A stretch of DNA of 40,247 nt from Pseudomonadota bacterium (GCA_022563195.1 JADFNV010000025.1:1-40247); one strand, 5' to 3'; numbered from the stretch's first letter, positions 9,610 through 19,565 are shown. Translations and numbers: made by a program. Notes: generated from the letters alone by a model not told the origin.

Positions 9610-12600
9610 TTAAGACGGTAGAGAATCTAGCAGCTGTTGAGCTTGTTGCCGCTGGCCTTCGTCTCCTTCGTCGAGGACTTCCTCGAGGATGGAGCGAGCG
9701 CCTGCGGGATCGCCCATATCGACATAGGCGCGTGCAAGATCGAGCTTGGTGCCAACCTCGGTCATCGTCCGCGCGTCTTGAAGATCTTCACTCATATCGT
9801 CCGGCGCGAGCGCCATCGTCGCAATGTCGTCGTCGTCCGTGGGCAGATCGGGGCGCGGCTGCTCCACGGTTGCATCGTCCCGGCGCTGTTGGATCGTATC
9901 GCCCATTTCGCTCACTTGCAGCGCAGCGGTCAGATCGTCGAGATCGAGATCAACATCGGTACTGGCAACCGCAGGCAGTTCTCCCGTTTCGTCAAGACCC
10001 GCAGCGCCTGAAAATGCGTCCGGGGGCAGCGCCTCCGTCTTGGCAAAGTCATAGTCGCCCTCAGGCTCGTCATCCAGTCCCGCGAGCAATGTTTCATCCT
10101 GGTCCGCCGGGGTATCGACCGCGCCAAGTCCTGGCGCAAGCTTGGTCGCCTCATCGTCCGACAGCGCTGCGCCGACGTCGGTGGCCGTTTCGACGACCAA
10201 GTCGGGGCTCAATACCTGGGTGACACCGGTCGCATCGAGCAAGCTTTGATCGAAACCTATATCTGTCGCGAGTTCCGTGGGCTCCGGATCTACATTCAAC
10301 GTAGCCTGCATGCCTGTCGCATCCGGGTCGACTTCCGGATTTTTCCCGGTTACCTCGGCCAGGTCATCGAGCTCCTCGTTAACGCCGGTTTCTGACAAGG
10401 TCTCGGACTCGCCCGTCGCATCAAGATCATCCAGGTCGTCGAGCGCCGCTATTTCAGTCTCCTTGAGTCCATCGAGATCGAGGTCAAGATCATCCAGGTC
10501 TATTTCGGCCGTCTCGTCACCTGCCTGACCCATGGTCTCGATCGCATCACCAACCGCTTCATCAATCGCGGGCAGCTCTGCTGAGCTGCTCAGCTCGTCG
10601 AACTGTTGTTCGATGGTCGGGGACTCGCCGGTCGCATCCATTGCCGGCATCTCGGCCGTGCCTTCTTCGACGACGGGCATCTCAGCCGTCAGATCGAAAT
10701 CGGGAGCTGCATCCGCGGGCATTACCTGCGTCGCACCCGATGCGGCGCCGAGATCGACAATTTCGTTCTGCACGTCAGATTCGGCAACTAACTCCATGTC
10801 GAGAACGCCGGCCTCGTCCATGCCTACTTCAAACGACAGGTCGACCGCTGGCGAGGCCGCAGCTGTAGCACCTGCAAACAATTTGTCGTCTGCAGCGATT
10901 TGCTGGCCCATGATGACAATCTTGTCCCACTCTGCGATTTCGGCACCGCCGGCCGAGGCCTTGAGGCGTCCGGCCGCATCAACAAAAGCGTCGCGATTGC
11001 CCCAAACGAAATAAATTTCGCAGAGTTTCGTCAGCAGGTCACGACGTTCAGGCTCGACTCCCAATGCACCGTTGATCAGATCTGCCGCCTGATCATAAAG
11101 ACCGTAAGCCATATGGAAATCGGCTTCCGCTACCGGATCGGCCTGGTCAAGGTTCATCGCCGTTTCGCTGCTGAACGTGTCTTCAAGAGAATCGAATTCG
11201 CTCGTGGGATCCTCGTTGTCCTCCCCGGCTTCGGTCTCGGTCTCGGCCTTGAACTCGAGCGGGGCATCCACCTCGAAATCTGGTGCAGGCGCATCGACTG
11301 TTGCGTCGACGTCCGGCTTAAAACCGGATTCCTGTTCGACAACCATAATGGAATCGTCTGCCAGCACAGGGGCCCGCAAGCTTGCGGTTGCCGCCAGTGG
11401 ATCATCATCCACCTCGTCAGCATCCAGCTCGCGCAAGGAGCTGGACAGATCCTCGACTTCATCGGCGTCGTCGTCGCGCCGCATGAACCAGAAAAGCACA
11501 CCGCCCGCGACAAGCACCGCCGCGATAATGATGATTGCCCACAAGCTTGTCAGAGCATCGATCGCTCGATCTACGAAACCGGGTTCAGACCGTGTCGCCG
11601 TTGCGATCGTGTCCGGGACTGGTTCCGGCGTTACATCCGCAACAGGCTCGTCGTCGACGCCGATTGCATCGGCATCATCGTCGGCGATGATTTCCCTGTC
11701 GTCCAGTAACGCGTCATCTGCAAGACCATCATCGACCAGATCTTCATCGATGTCGTCGGCGATCGGATCGTCGCCAGGCAGTTCATAGACTTCGCCGCGA
11801 ATTCGTGAGAGTTCCTGACGCAGCGTGGCCAGTTCGTTGTTACGGATCTCGATCAGCGATTGTTGCTGCGGTATGTCGGCTGCCTCGAGGTCCGCGATGC
11901 GCTGCTCGATTTCCTGCTCGCGTGTCTGCGGCTCGAGACCGTACCGACTGTCTGCACCGACATCATCATCGAGGTAATCGTCATCAGGTGGTACGAGGGT
12001 CAGGTTACGTGACGACGTATCATCCGGCGGCGCACCGGAGCCGCTCTGCCAGGCCGCGTGATGGCGTTGCGCCTGGTCCAATGCGTCACCGCGACTGATC
12101 CGGAAAACCTCGTCCGCACTCGGAATACGTAATGTAGCGCCCGCCCGGAGAATGTTGATATTGCCGCCGAACGCTTCGGGGTTCGCGGCAAAGATCGCCA
12201 TCATTGTCTGGTTGATCGTCAGTCGGCTATCGGGCCGAACACGGATCGTGATGCTCCACAATGTTTCACGGCTCTGCACGTAATAGTCGCCACTGTCCGA
12301 CATGCCGTATGGCGAATCGTCTACAACCGGCTGCTGTCTCGGCGCAGGCTGCGTATCACTGCGCGCCGGTTCAGGATCACTGATTCTCGGAGCGGGTGCG
12401 ACACGCTCAATGCGTGCGCTGTCCCTGGGCGTGCTGAGCGTCGGCGCAGTCACCACGGGTGCCGCGTCCGTTGCCGCCGGCGGCGCGTATGTGGGTGGAT
12501 CCAGTAGCACAGTGTATTCACGCAACAATCGGCCGCGTGACCAGCTTGCTTCAACAAGGAATGTCAGAAACGGCTCGGTTATCGGTGCCGGCGAACGTAT

Positions 12601-12885
12601 TTCAATCACGTTACCGTCCGTGCTGTTGCTGCGAATGACAAGGAACTGAATGTTCTGCAAGTAAGCCGGACGATCCAGGCCGTAACGTATAAACGTTTCG
12701 GCCGAGGCCATAGCAATCTGCAAATTAGCAAGCTCTTCCGGAGCTGCAGAAAGCAACTCGATTTCCGCACGCAACGGCTCGTTGAGCGCAGAGTTCAGTC
12801 GAATTTCTCCCAGGCCCAACGCCCAGACCTCACTTGCCAGCAAAAGGACAAGCGCAAGCGAGATACGAGAAAGTCGTCGCGACAT
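9610..12885 (-). CDS. fimV: FimV, LysM-containing polar hub / pilus assembly protein
   Basis: FimV/HubP proteins organise the cell pole and support type IV pilus assembly. The 1,091-residue product has a signal peptide (1-21, ending SEVWALG), a FimV N-terminal domain (about 22-130, LNSALNEPLRAEIELLS), and a periplasmic LysM domain (about 198-258, YYVQSRETLWSI to TLRIPS). Then come a predicted coiled-coil or Asp-rich stretch, one membrane segment (about 445-468), a long acidic cytoplasmic region, and the conserved TPR-like C-terminal domain (about 1038-1085, TKLDLARAYVDMGDPAGARSILEE). I start at the ATG at 12885, which has a GGAG nine bases upstream and opens the signal peptide; the frame is open 27 codons further. 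Position between asd and truA is canonical. The acidic region repeats short DATG-containing motifs. Confidence 0.93.
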   Translation of the reverse strand: MSRRLSRISLALVLLLASEVWALGLGEIRLNSALNEPLRAEIELLSAAPEELANLQIAMASAETFIRYGLDRPAYLQNIQFLVIRSNSTDGNVIEIRSPAPITEPFLTFLVEASWSRGRLLREYTVLLDPPTYAPPAATDAAPVVTAPTLSTPRDSARIERVAPAPRISDPEPARSDTQPAPRQQPVVDDSPYGMSDSGDYYVQSRETLWSITIRVRPDSRLTINQTMMAIFAANPEAFGGNINILRAGATLRIPSADEVFRISRGDALDQAQRHHAAWQSGSGAPPDDTSSRNLTLVPPDDDYLDDDVGADSRYGLEPQTREQEIEQRIADLEAADIPQQQSLIEIRNNELATLRQELSRIRGEVYELPGDDPIADDIDEDLVDDGLADDALLDDREIIADDDADAIGVDDEPVADVTPEPVPDTIATATRSEPGFVDRAIDALTSLWAIIIIAAVLVAGGVLFWFMRRDDDADEVEDLSSSLRELDADEVDDDPLAATASLRAPVLADDSIMVVEQESGFKPDVDATVDAPAPDFEVDAPLEFKAETETEAGEDNEDPTSEFDSLEDTFSSETAMNLDQADPVAEADFHMAYGLYDQAADLINGALGVEPERRDLLTKLCEIYFVWGNRDAFVDAAGRLKASAGGAEIAEWDKIVIMGQQIAADDKLFAGATAAASPAVDLSFEVGMDEAGVLDMELVAESDVQNEIVDLGAASGATQVMPADAAPDFDLTAEMPVVEEGTAEMPAMDATGESPTIEQQFDELSSSAELPAIDEAVGDAIETMGQAGDETAEIDLDDLDLDLDGLKETEIAALDDLDDLDATGESETLSETGVNEELDDLAEVTGKNPEVDPDATGMQATLNVDPEPTELATDIGFDQSLLDATGVTQVLSPDLVVETATDVGAALSDDEATKLAPGLGAVDTPADQDETLLAGLDDEPEGDYDFAKTEALPPDAFSGAAGLDETGELPAVASTDVDLDLDDLTAALQVSEMGDTIQQRRDDATVEQPRPDLPTDDDDIATMALAPDDMSEDLQDARTMTEVGTKLDLARAYVDMGDPAGARSILEEVLDEGDEGQRQQAQQLLDSLPS

Positions 12886-12984
12886 AGTTTTTATCTCCAG
12901 CTCCCCAATTACCCCGTTTTGACGTAGGCTCGGGGCCAAATCACGGCAGACACACGGGTTTAACATATGCCACCGAACTATAGC

Positions 12985-14007
12985 TTATAAATGGTTTTTC
13001 GCCAATATTTCAGCAATTTGGACGCTATTTAGAGCCGCGCCCTTACGTATGTTATCGGCGACCACCCACAGGTTGATCCCACGCGGATGTGAAATGTCCT
13101 CACGGACGCGACCGACATAAACCGGGTCGGTACCCGAACTATCAGTAACCGCTGTCGGATAGGCCCCCGTCACAACGCCATCAAGCAAGCATACGCCCGG
13201 TGCGTTGCGCAGCAAATCACAGACTTTTTCAGCCGAAATCTTGTCGCTGGTCTCAATGCTTACGGCTTCGGAGTGTCCGTAGAACGCAGGAATACGGACG
13301 GCCGTAGGGTTGATCAGTATCTTGTCGTCGTCAAATATCTTACGCGTCTCCCAGACGATTTTCATTTCTTCCCGGGTGTAACGATTGTCCTCAAAGACAT
13401 CGATATGCGGTACCGCATTGAACGCGATCTGTTTGGCATCGCCCTCAATATCCAGTGGCTGTCCACTCAGCATCATCGACGTCTGTCGCACGAGCTCCTC
13501 GACGGCAACGCGTCCAGCACCCGATACGGCCTGGTAGGTCGATACATTGATGCGTTTAATACCAACCGCGTCATAAATCGGTTTGAGCGCCACGACCATC
13601 TGAATCGTTGAACAATTTGGATTCGCGACAATGCCGCGTTTCTTATATTCGCTAATCTTGTCGGCATTCACCTCAGGCACGACAAGTGGAATATCATCGT
13701 CGTAGCGAAAATTTGATGTGTTGTCGATTACGGTACAGCCTGCCGCTACAGCCTTCGGCGCATATTCGGCCGAAACCGAAGCGCCGGCTGAGAACAAGCC
13801 GATCTCCACTGCCGAGAAATCAAATTCGGCGAGATCGTCAACCGGCAACTCGCGCCTGCCAAAATCAACGCTCTTGCCAATCGATTTTTCACTGGCCAGT
13901 GCATACACGGTGCCAACGGGAAATTTTCTCTCCGCGAGCATTGCGAGCATCGCTTCACCAACGACACCCGTAGCGCCGACGACTGCTATATCGAATTCGC
14001 GTGTCAT
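12985..14007 (-). CDS. asd: aspartate-semialdehyde dehydrogenase Asd
   Basis: Asd reduces aspartyl-4-phosphate to the semialdehyde with NADPH, feeding lysine/diaminopimelate, threonine and methionine synthesis. The Rossmann start is DIAVVGATGVVGEAML, and the catalytic Cys is in IVANPNCSTIQMV near residue 130. Further motifs are YQAVSGAGRVAVEEL and the substrate-binding RIPAFYGHSEAVS. At 340 residues it is the short, Pseudomonas-type form. It directly abuts the aroC stop (no intergenic base) and is followed by a 99-base gap before fimV that could hold a fimV promoter, although I find no strong -35/-10 pair there. Confidence 0.96.
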   Translation of the reverse strand: MTREFDIAVVGATGVVGEAMLAMLAERKFPVGTVYALASEKSIGKSVDFGRRELPVDDLAEFDFSAVEIGLFSAGASVSAEYAPKAVAAGCTVIDNTSNFRYDDDIPLVVPEVNADKISEYKKRGIVANPNCSTIQMVVALKPIYDAVGIKRINVSTYQAVSGAGRVAVEELVRQTSMMLSGQPLDIEGDAKQIAFNAVPHIDVFEDNRYTREEMKIVWETRKIFDDDKILINPTAVRIPAFYGHSEAVSIETSDKISAEKVCDLLRNAPGVCLLDGVVTGAYPTAVTDSSGTDPVYVGRVREDISHPRGINLWVVADNIRKGAALNSVQIAEILAKNHL

Positions 14008-15108
14008 TTACGTGCCTTGGGCTGGGACGATCGGTGTAGCCGATTGGACGTCCGCATTCTGCGCACGATTGCGCAGGTAGTGATCCATCAGCACGAGCGC
14101 AACCATCGCCTCGGCGATAGGCGTTGCGCGCAGTCCTACGCAAGGATCGTGGCGACCCTTGGTGACAATTTCAGTTTGCTTGCCCGTCTTGTCGATCGTT
14201 TTACCGGGTATCGCGATACTCGATGTCGGTTTCAACGCGATGCTCGCCAGGATGTCCTGTCCCGACGAAATACCGCCCAGCGTGCCACCTGCATCATTTT
14301 TGCTAAAACCATCGGGACCGATCTCGTCGCGATGCTCGCTGCCACGCTGCGTCACGGCCCTGAAACCGGCACCGAGTTCGACACCCTTGACCGCATTGAT
14401 ACTCATCAGCCCATGCGCTAACGCTGCCTCAAGCTTGTCGAAGACGGGCTCACCGAGTCCTGGTGGGACATTGGTCGCGAGGACACTGATTTTCGCCCCG
14501 ATCGAATCTCCCTGTTCGCGCAAATCATCCATAAAAGACTCAAGTTCGTCGATGCGATCAGGGTCTGCACAGAAAAATGGATTCTGATCGACGAAGGACA
14601 AATCGGTAGCACCGAGTTCGATCGGACCCAATTGCGACAGGTAACCGCGAATTTCAATACCGAGATGTTGCAGCAAGTACTTGCGCGCGATGGCTCCGGC
14701 GGCCACACGCATCGTCGTTTCACGCGCCGACGAACGACCGCCGCCGCGGTAGTCGCGAATGCCGTATTTTTGTTGATACGTGTAGTCCGCATGGCCGGGA
14801 CGAAACTTGTCCTTGATGTCGCCATAGTCCTTCGATCGCTGGTCCTTGTTTTCGATGACCAGGCCGATCGGAGTGCCTGTCGTCACGCCTTCGAATACGC
14901 CCGAGAGAATTTGCACCTTGTCGGGCTCCTTGCGTTGCGTTGTATGCCGGGATCGACCCGGTCGACGGCGTTCGAGATCCTTTTGGATATCGTCCTCGGT
15001 GAGCGCCATGCCGGGCGGGCAGCCATCGACGATGCAACCCAATGCCCGCCCGTGGCTTTCGCCGAATGTCGTAACCACAAACAAGGAACCAATGCTGTTG
15101 CCGGACAC
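14008..15108 (-). CDS. aroC: chorismate synthase AroC
   Basis: AroC converts EPSP to chorismate, the last step of the shikimate pathway, with reduced FMN as catalyst. The start [20 protein letters not shown], then [35 protein letters not shown] and RHDPCVG, cover the known signatures. I use GTG at 15108: AAAGGA lies eight bases upstream, and the family N-terminus begins exactly there. The longer open frame runs 24 codons into prmB. The resulting 366 residues match the family. It starts 2 bases after prmB and ends touching asd. Confidence 0.95.
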   Translation of the reverse strand: MSGNSIGSLFVVTTFGESHGRALGCIVDGCPPGMALTEDDIQKDLERRRPGRSRHTTQRKEPDKVQILSGVFEGVTTGTPIGLVIENKDQRSKDYGDIKDKFRPGHADYTYQQKYGIRDYRGGGRSSARETTMRVAAGAIARKYLLQHLGIEIRGYLSQLGPIELGATDLSFVDQNPFFCADPDRIDELESFMDDLREQGDSIGAKISVLATNVPPGLGEPVFDKLEAALAHGLMSINAVKGVELGAGFRAVTQRGSEHRDEIGPDGFSKNDAGGTLGGISSGQDILASIALKPTSSIAIPGKTIDKTGKQTEIVTKGRHDPCVGLRATPIAEAMVALVLMDHYLRNRAQNADVQSATPIVPAQGT

Positions 15109-15110
15109 TT

Positions 15111-16004
15111 TTATATTCCTTTGAGATCGTCTCTTGTCAGCAAGAATACACCTGACCCGCCATGCTCGAACTCCAGCCACATAAATGCAACACCCGGATA
15201 CTGTTTTTCCAGTGCCGCCTGGCTGTTTCCCAGCTCGCAGACGAGGATTCCATCGTCATGCAGAAATCGTGAGGCATGTTGCAGGATCACGCTGACGGAT
15301 TCCAGACCCTTTTCGCCGGCCGCGAAACCCTGCAACGGTTCGTGGCGAAACTCGGCTGGCAAATCCTGCATGTCTTGTCGGTCAACATAGGGCGGATTGC
15401 TGACGATGAGATCGTAGCGTTGCTCCTCAAGATTGTCGAAGAAATCCGATTGCACCAGCCGTATCCGCTCCGTGAGTCCATGTCGCTCGATATTGATCGC
15501 CGCCACGGCCAGTGCATCTGCAGAAATATCGACGGCATCGACGATTGCGTCCGGGAATGTTGTCGCGATCGCGATCGCGATGCAGCCACACCCAGTGCCA
15601 AGATCGACAACCGTCCTGACCGAGTCCGGCGCTACCCACGGCTTGAATCGCTGTTCAATCAGCTCAGCGATCGGCGAGCGCGGTACCAGAACGCGCTCAT
15701 CAACATAGAACTCAAGCCCGGCGAACCAGGCCTGATTGACAAGGTAGGCGACGGGCACGCGTTCCACAATACGTCGCTCGACGAGTGCTTCGAGCGCTGC
15801 CAACTCCTGCGGTGTCACGAGCTGCTGATAAACACCGGGCGCAGCCTCATGCGACAGACCGAGGCACGCTAAGACGAGCCAGGCCGCCTCGTCGAGCGCA
15901 TTATCGGTGCCGTGACCATAGCTGAGCTCCGCCGCCGCGAAACGATCCGCAAGCTGCTGAATCAGTTGTTCGACGCTGCTTGCCTGATGTGATGACTCTG
16001 ACAT
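15111..16004 (-). CDS. prmB: protein-(glutamine-N5) methyltransferase PrmB (ribosomal protein L3)
   Basis: PrmB is a SAM-dependent methyltransferase of a glutamine in ribosomal protein L3. The 297-residue form has a helical N-terminal domain, the SAM-binding [16 protein letters not shown] near residue 135, and the N5-glutamine methyltransferase signature SNPPY. The association with aroC is typical of prmB rather than prmC (which pairs with prfA). I start at ATG 16004 (MSESSHQAS); the frame is open 26 codons further upstream but that part is unlike the family, and no good ribosome site separates the options. The 107-base gap to the divergent sco gene must hold both promoters. Confidence 0.92.
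   Translation of the reverse strand: MSESSHQASSVEQLIQQLADRFAAAELSYGHGTDNALDEAAWLVLACLGLSHEAAPGVYQQLVTPQELAALEALVERRIVERVPVAYLVNQAWFAGLEFYVDERVLVPRSPIAELIEQRFKPWVAPDSVRTVVDLGTGCGCIAIAIATTFPDAIVDAVDISADALAVAAINIERHGLTERIRLVQSDFFDNLEEQRYDLIVSNPPYVDRQDMQDLPAEFRHEPLQGFAAGEKGLESVSVILQHASRFLHDDGILVCELGNSQAALEKQYPGVAFMWLEFEHGGSGVFLLTRDDLKGI
15117..15122 (-). promoter_or_regulatory. ribosome binding site of aroC, supports GTG start
   Basis: On the minus strand AAAGGA lies eight bases before the GTG at 15108 and inside the last codons of prmB. It decides in favour of the GTG over the upstream in-frame ATG at 15180. Confidence 0.75.
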
Positions 16005-16111
16005 AGTTAAGGTGTGGTGTTTTCGCGTGCGGCAATCTATCACTATCGTCGGTGCTGTGCCTGTAGAATGGCCGGCTCGCAAGTAACCTGGTCCGAGCTA
16101 GCAGCATCGAC

Positions 16112-16726
16112 ATGCGTTCAAGAAAACTCTTTATAGCGAGTGTGGCGATAATTGCCATGTTGACGGGTGCGTGGCTGTCCTACCGCTTGCTCGTGCCCCC
16201 ACCCATGCCACGCACAGCGACTGTGTTCCCTGCGCCTGCCGAGTTGCCCGAGTTCTCCTTGCTTGACCAATACGGCAAACCATTCGACCGGCAGGCGTTT
16301 GCCGGGGAGTGGAGCCTGGTATTTTTCGGTTTCACACATTGTCCCGATATCTGCCCCCTGACCTTGCAGGTGCTTGCGAGCGCAAGAAAAGAGCTAAGCG
16401 ATGCAGGACATGAACCGCTGCCACGCATCATCTTCATCAGCGTCGACCCCGAACGCGACACGGCCGATGTCATCGGCCAATACGTCGCCCACTTCAGCGA
16501 CGACATCGTTGCCATAAGGGGTGAGCTCGACGAACTCCGCAAGCTGACCAGCGGCCTGGGTATTTTCTTCGAGAAGTCACCGGTCGATAGCGACGACTAC
16601 TCGGTTGATCATTCGTCAGCCGTGCTCGTGATCAACCCGCAAGGCCAGTTCCATGCGCTCTTTAGTGCGCCTCACAAAGCCGGGAATTTTTCGCATGACC
16701 TGCCAATTATCATGTCAAGCCGATGA
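16112..16726 (+). CDS. SCO1/SenC-family copper metallochaperone
   Basis: Sco proteins deliver copper to the CuA site of cytochrome c oxidase or act as thiol reductases, anchored at the periplasmic face of the inner membrane. This 204-residue protein has an N-terminal membrane anchor (about 6-28) and a thioredoxin-like domain. The metal-binding CPDIC is in FFGFTHCPDICPLTL, and the conserved distal His is in SVDHSSAVLVINP. FISVDPERDTADV is also typical. It is first in a tight plus-strand set; its TGA overlaps the ATG of the PCuAC gene by 4 bases, which supports a joint role in copper delivery. Confidence 0.94.
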   Translation: MRSRKLFIASVAIIAMLTGAWLSYRLLVPPPMPRTATVFPAPAELPEFSLLDQYGKPFDRQAFAGEWSLVFFGFTHCPDICPLTLQVLASARKELSDAGHEPLPRIIFISVDPERDTADVIGQYVAHFSDDIVAIRGELDELRKLTSGLGIFFEKSPVDSDDYSVDHSSAVLVINPQGQFHALFSAPHKAGNFSHDLPIIMSSR

Positions 16727-17142
16727 CGCATACGCCAGCCATTACTGTGCTTGCCTGTTTGCTGGCATCGTGCTCGGCCAGTCATGCACCCCTTGTCGCA
16801 AGCGATGTGCTTGTAAGCAGACCCGTGCCGGGAACGCAGATTAGTGCCGCCTATCTTTCATTGACGAACACATCGCGTCAGAAGATTACGATCACAAAGA
16901 TTACAAGCCCGAACTTCGAGTCGGCCGAATTACATGAATCCGTCCTTGATGACGGTATTGCACGAATGGTCGCACTTGGAGAGCTGACGATTATGCCGCA
17001 ACAGACTGTGCTACTGGAACCGGGCGGCTTGCACCTGATGCTGATGCGGCCTGTGGGTGCAATCGAAACCGTCACCTTAAATTTTTATGCCGGCGAGGCA
17101 CTCTTGCTGTCTGTCGACACTGTAGTCAAAGGATTACGCTGA
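16723..17142 (+). CDS. pcuC: PCu(A)C-type periplasmic copper chaperone
   Basis: PCuAC proteins carry Cu(I) to Sco and the CuA centre of cytochrome oxidase. The 139-residue product preserves the family's copper motif spacing: His in AELHES, ten residues, Met in IARMV, twenty-one residues, then HLM. The Met that usually follows the first His is Glu here. The N-terminus has a lipobox-like LLASC, so it may be a lipoprotein, which is less common in the family. It overlaps sco by 4 bases and psd starts one base after its stop, indicating a single transcript. Confidence 0.9.
   Translation: MTHTPAITVLACLLASCSASHAPLVASDVLVSRPVPGTQISAAYLSLTNTSRQKITITKITSPNFESAELHESVLDDGIARMVALGELTIMPQQTVLLEPGGLHLMLMRPVGAIETVTLNFYAGEALLLSVDTVVKGLR
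17128..17133 (+). promoter_or_regulatory. ribosome binding site of psd
   Basis: AAAGGA within the last codons of pcuC lies ten bases before ATG 17144 and thirteen before the second ATG at 17147, so 17144 is preferred. Confidence 0.65.
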
Positions 17143-17143
17143 A

Positions 17144-18007
17144 ATGATGGCCCGCCTCTACGTTTTCTTGCAGTTCATCCTGCCCCGCTATTGGCTGACG
17201 TCGATCATCTATCACCTTGCTCGGATAAGACAAACCACGGTAAAAGATTTCCTGATCTCGCGATTTGTTCGCCTCTACGACGTGGATATCACGGAAATTG
17301 CCCTCGATGTACCTCGTGACTTTGCGACATTCAACGATTTCTTTATTCGCGAGCTCAAGGCGAGTGCACGACCGATCGACTCGACGATCAATGCGCTCGT
17401 CTCGCCCGTCGATGGCACCGTGAGCCTGGCAGGGCAATTGCACAGCGACACGATTATGCAAGCCAAGGGACGCGACTACACCCTGAACGATCTGCTCGCA
17501 ACCGACCTCGACGACGCCCAGGCCTATACCGACGGTTCATTCGCAACGTTTTACCTGGCGCCGCACAACTACCACCGAGTTCATGCGCCGTTCGCCGGCG
17601 AACTGGTCGCGGCGCGTTACGTGCCGGGCGACCTGTTCAGCGTGAACACAGCGACGGCGGCCATGGTGCGCGGATTGTTCCGCCGTAACGAACGGCTGAT
17701 CCTTCACTTCGCAACCTCACATGGCCCGGCGGTGCTGATATTCGTTGGCGCATTGAACGTTGGCAGCATCGCTACGCCCTGGAGTGGCGAAATTCGGCCA
17801 CGCAAATCGGGCACCGTCGAGGTCATCGACCTCAGTCATTTCCAGACGGCAGTCGACAGGGGTGATCTGCTCGGGTGGTTCAATATGGGCTCGACGGTCA
17901 TCGTGTTATTGCCCGCCGATACCTGCGCGTGGCGAAATGACCTCGTACACGGCGCGACTGTGAGAATGGGCGAAGCAATTGCCGAGCTGTCGTCCCGGAC
18001 GACATGA
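17144..18007 (+). CDS. psd: phosphatidylserine decarboxylase proenzyme
   Basis: Psd makes phosphatidylethanolamine from phosphatidylserine at the inner membrane and uses a pyruvoyl group formed by self-cleavage. The cleavage-site Ser is in FNMGSTVIVLL; most relatives have LGST, here MGST, a mild change. Other family segments are FNDFFIREL, SPVDGTV, YLAPHNYHRVHAP and PGDLFSVN. At 287 residues it matches the E. coli type. It starts one base after pcuC, and its TGA overlaps the ATG of epmA by 4 bases. Psd next to epmA is common in gammaproteobacteria. Confidence 0.96.
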   Translation: MMARLYVFLQFILPRYWLTSIIYHLARIRQTTVKDFLISRFVRLYDVDITEIALDVPRDFATFNDFFIRELKASARPIDSTINALVSPVDGTVSLAGQLHSDTIMQAKGRDYTLNDLLATDLDDAQAYTDGSFATFYLAPHNYHRVHAPFAGELVAARYVPGDLFSVNTATAAMVRGLFRRNERLILHFATSHGPAVLIFVGALNVGSIATPWSGEIRPRKSGTVEVIDLSHFQTAVDRGDLLGWFNMGSTVIVLLPADTCAWRNDLVHGATVRMGEAIAELSSRTT

Positions 18008-18960
18008 CCGCCTGGCGTCCGTCGTCGCAACCGGACGCTGCACGTCGCCGTGCGGAATTGCTCGAGCGCGCGCGCACCTATTTCGCAGGACAAGACGTGC
18101 TGGCGGTCGACACACCTGCTCTGGGTCGATTCGCCGGCAGTGATCCGAACATCGAAAGCCTGCCCGTGCATTCTGTATCGGGTGCCGGTTTTTTTCTGCA
18201 CACGTCACCCGAATCCTGCATGAAGCGATTACTCGCGGCAGGCTACCCTGATATTTATTCGATCTGCCATGTCTATCGTGATGGAGAGACCGGCATCCGA
18301 CACCTGCCCGAATTCACGATGATCGAGTGGTATCGGCTTGGTTTTGATCTGGCGGCGATTATCTCTGATGCGACGACTTGTATCGCGAAGTGCCTGGAGA
18401 TGCCCGCACTCCTGGACCAGGTTGTAACGATGGAGTACAGCGACGCTTTCCTGACCTATGCCAGCGTCGACGTTGCTGGCGCGCGCAGCGAGGAGTTGGC
18501 CGAATGCGTCGAGGCAGATGATGAATTGAGAGAGCGAATCGGCGACGATCGCGATACCTGGCTCGACCTGATATTGGCCACCATCGTGGCACCCCGGTTT
18601 GCGCCATCGTGCCTGACCGTATTGCAGCATTATCCTGCAAGTAAAGCCGCCCTCGCCCGCCTTTGCCCGGACGATAACGGCGTGGCTGATCGATTCGAAA
18701 TATTTTTCGGCGCGATGGAACTCGCCAACGGTTATGTCGAGCTCAGAGACGCCGAGGAACAGCGACACAGATTTGAGCAGGACCAGGAAATCAGGCGCGC
18801 CGCTGGTCAATCCGTGCACGCACTGGATCTTCTCCTGCTGCAGGCACTCGAATCCGGTCTCCCGGACTGTGCCGGCGTCGCAATGGGCGTCGAACGATTG
18901 CAGATGCTTCACGATCGAACGGACGACATCAAAGATGTCGTGACGTTTCCGCCGGAGTAG
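18004..18960 (+). CDS. epmA: elongation factor P--(R)-β-lysine ligase EpmA
   Basis: EpmA (GenX/PoxA) is a paralogue of the lysyl-tRNA synthetase catalytic core that attaches β-lysine to Lys34 of EF-P. The 318-residue protein has no anticodon-binding domain. Class II motif 2 is in HVYRDGETGIRHLPEFTMIEWYR, of which FRD-like YRDGE and FTMIEWYR are diagnostic; motif 3 is in GVAMGVERLQML. It overlaps psd by 4 bases. Its target gene efp lies 38 bases away, converging on it. The partner EpmB (lysine 2,3-aminomutase) is not in the window. Confidence 0.95.
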   Translation: MTAWRPSSQPDAARRRAELLERARTYFAGQDVLAVDTPALGRFAGSDPNIESLPVHSVSGAGFFLHTSPESCMKRLLAAGYPDIYSICHVYRDGETGIRHLPEFTMIEWYRLGFDLAAIISDATTCIAKCLEMPALLDQVVTMEYSDAFLTYASVDVAGARSEELAECVEADDELRERIGDDRDTWLDLILATIVAPRFAPSCLTVLQHYPASKAALARLCPDDNGVADRFEIFFGAMELANGYVELRDAEEQRHRFEQDQEIRRAAGQSVHALDLLLLQALESGLPDCAGVAMGVERLQMLHDRTDDIKDVVTFPPE

Positions 18961-18998
18961 ATGGTCCTATGTCCGACAGGCGCCTGCCAGGGGAAAAT

Positions 18999-19565
18999 TT
19001 ATCTGACTCGAGACACGTATTCGTGTGAACGCGTATCAATCTTGATGACCTCACCCTGATCAACGAATAGCGGCACACGCACGACCGCGCCGGTCGACAG
19101 TTTTGCAGGCTTCACGCCACCGCTCGCTGTGTCACCTTTGACGCCGGGATCCGTCTCCACGATTTCAAGCTCAACAAAGTTCGGCGCATCGACGAGCAAC
19201 GGTGAATTATTCCATAGCGTAATCTGGCAATTATCACCATCGCTGATCCAGTTTTTTGTGTCACCGACGGCCTTCGCGTCAGCCGCATATTGTTCGAATG
19301 TGTCGGGCACCATGAAATGCCAGAATTCACCATCGCAGTAGAGGTACTGCATCTCGGTTTCCATTACGTCCGCCGCTTCAACGCTTTCGCCAGACTTGAA
19401 TGTCTTGTCTACGGTCTTGCCGGTCTTCAAATTGCGAATGCGGACACGATTGAATGCCTGGCCTTTGCCGGGCTTGACGAATTCGTTCGCAACGATGACG
19501 CATGGATCATTGTCGATGATAATTTTGAGCCCGGAGCGAAACTCATTGGTACCGTAACTGGCCAT
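18999..19565 (-). CDS. efp: translation elongation factor P
   Basis: EF-P relieves ribosome stalling at polyproline. The 188-residue sequence starts [12 protein letters not shown] and carries Lys34 in VKPGKGQAF, the residue that EpmA-type enzymes β-lysylate. The three β-barrel domains are of standard length, ending [10 protein letters not shown] start at ATG 19565 rather than the in-frame codon 21 codons upstream because the family begins here. It converges with epmA, leaving 38 bases that contain the palindrome CAGGCGCCTG but no clear T-tract terminator. It is divergent from the FimX-like gene. Confidence 0.97.
   Translation of the reverse strand: MASYGTNEFRSGLKIIIDNDPCVIVANEFVKPGKGQAFNRVRIRNLKTGKTVDKTFKSGESVEAADVMETEMQYLYCDGEFWHFMVPDTFEQYAADAKAVGDTKNWISDGDNCQITLWNNSPLLVDAPNFVELEIVETDPGVKGDTASGGVKPAKLSTGAVVRVPLFVDQGEVIKIDTRSHEYVSRVR

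Noticed and set aside
10277..12649. Several long plus-strand open frames opposite fimV
   Set aside because: They are antisense shadows of Asp-rich coding (GAC/GAT read as Val/Ile/Ser), low-complexity and without any recognisable domain.
14632..15390. 252-codon plus-strand frame opposite aroC and prmB
   Set aside because: Antisense to well-conserved enzymes, crosses their junction, and shows no family features or ribosome site.
18961..18998. Palindrome CAGGCGCCTG as a bidirectional terminator for epmA and efp
   Set aside because: It leaves no proper hairpin loop and has no T-run on either strand.
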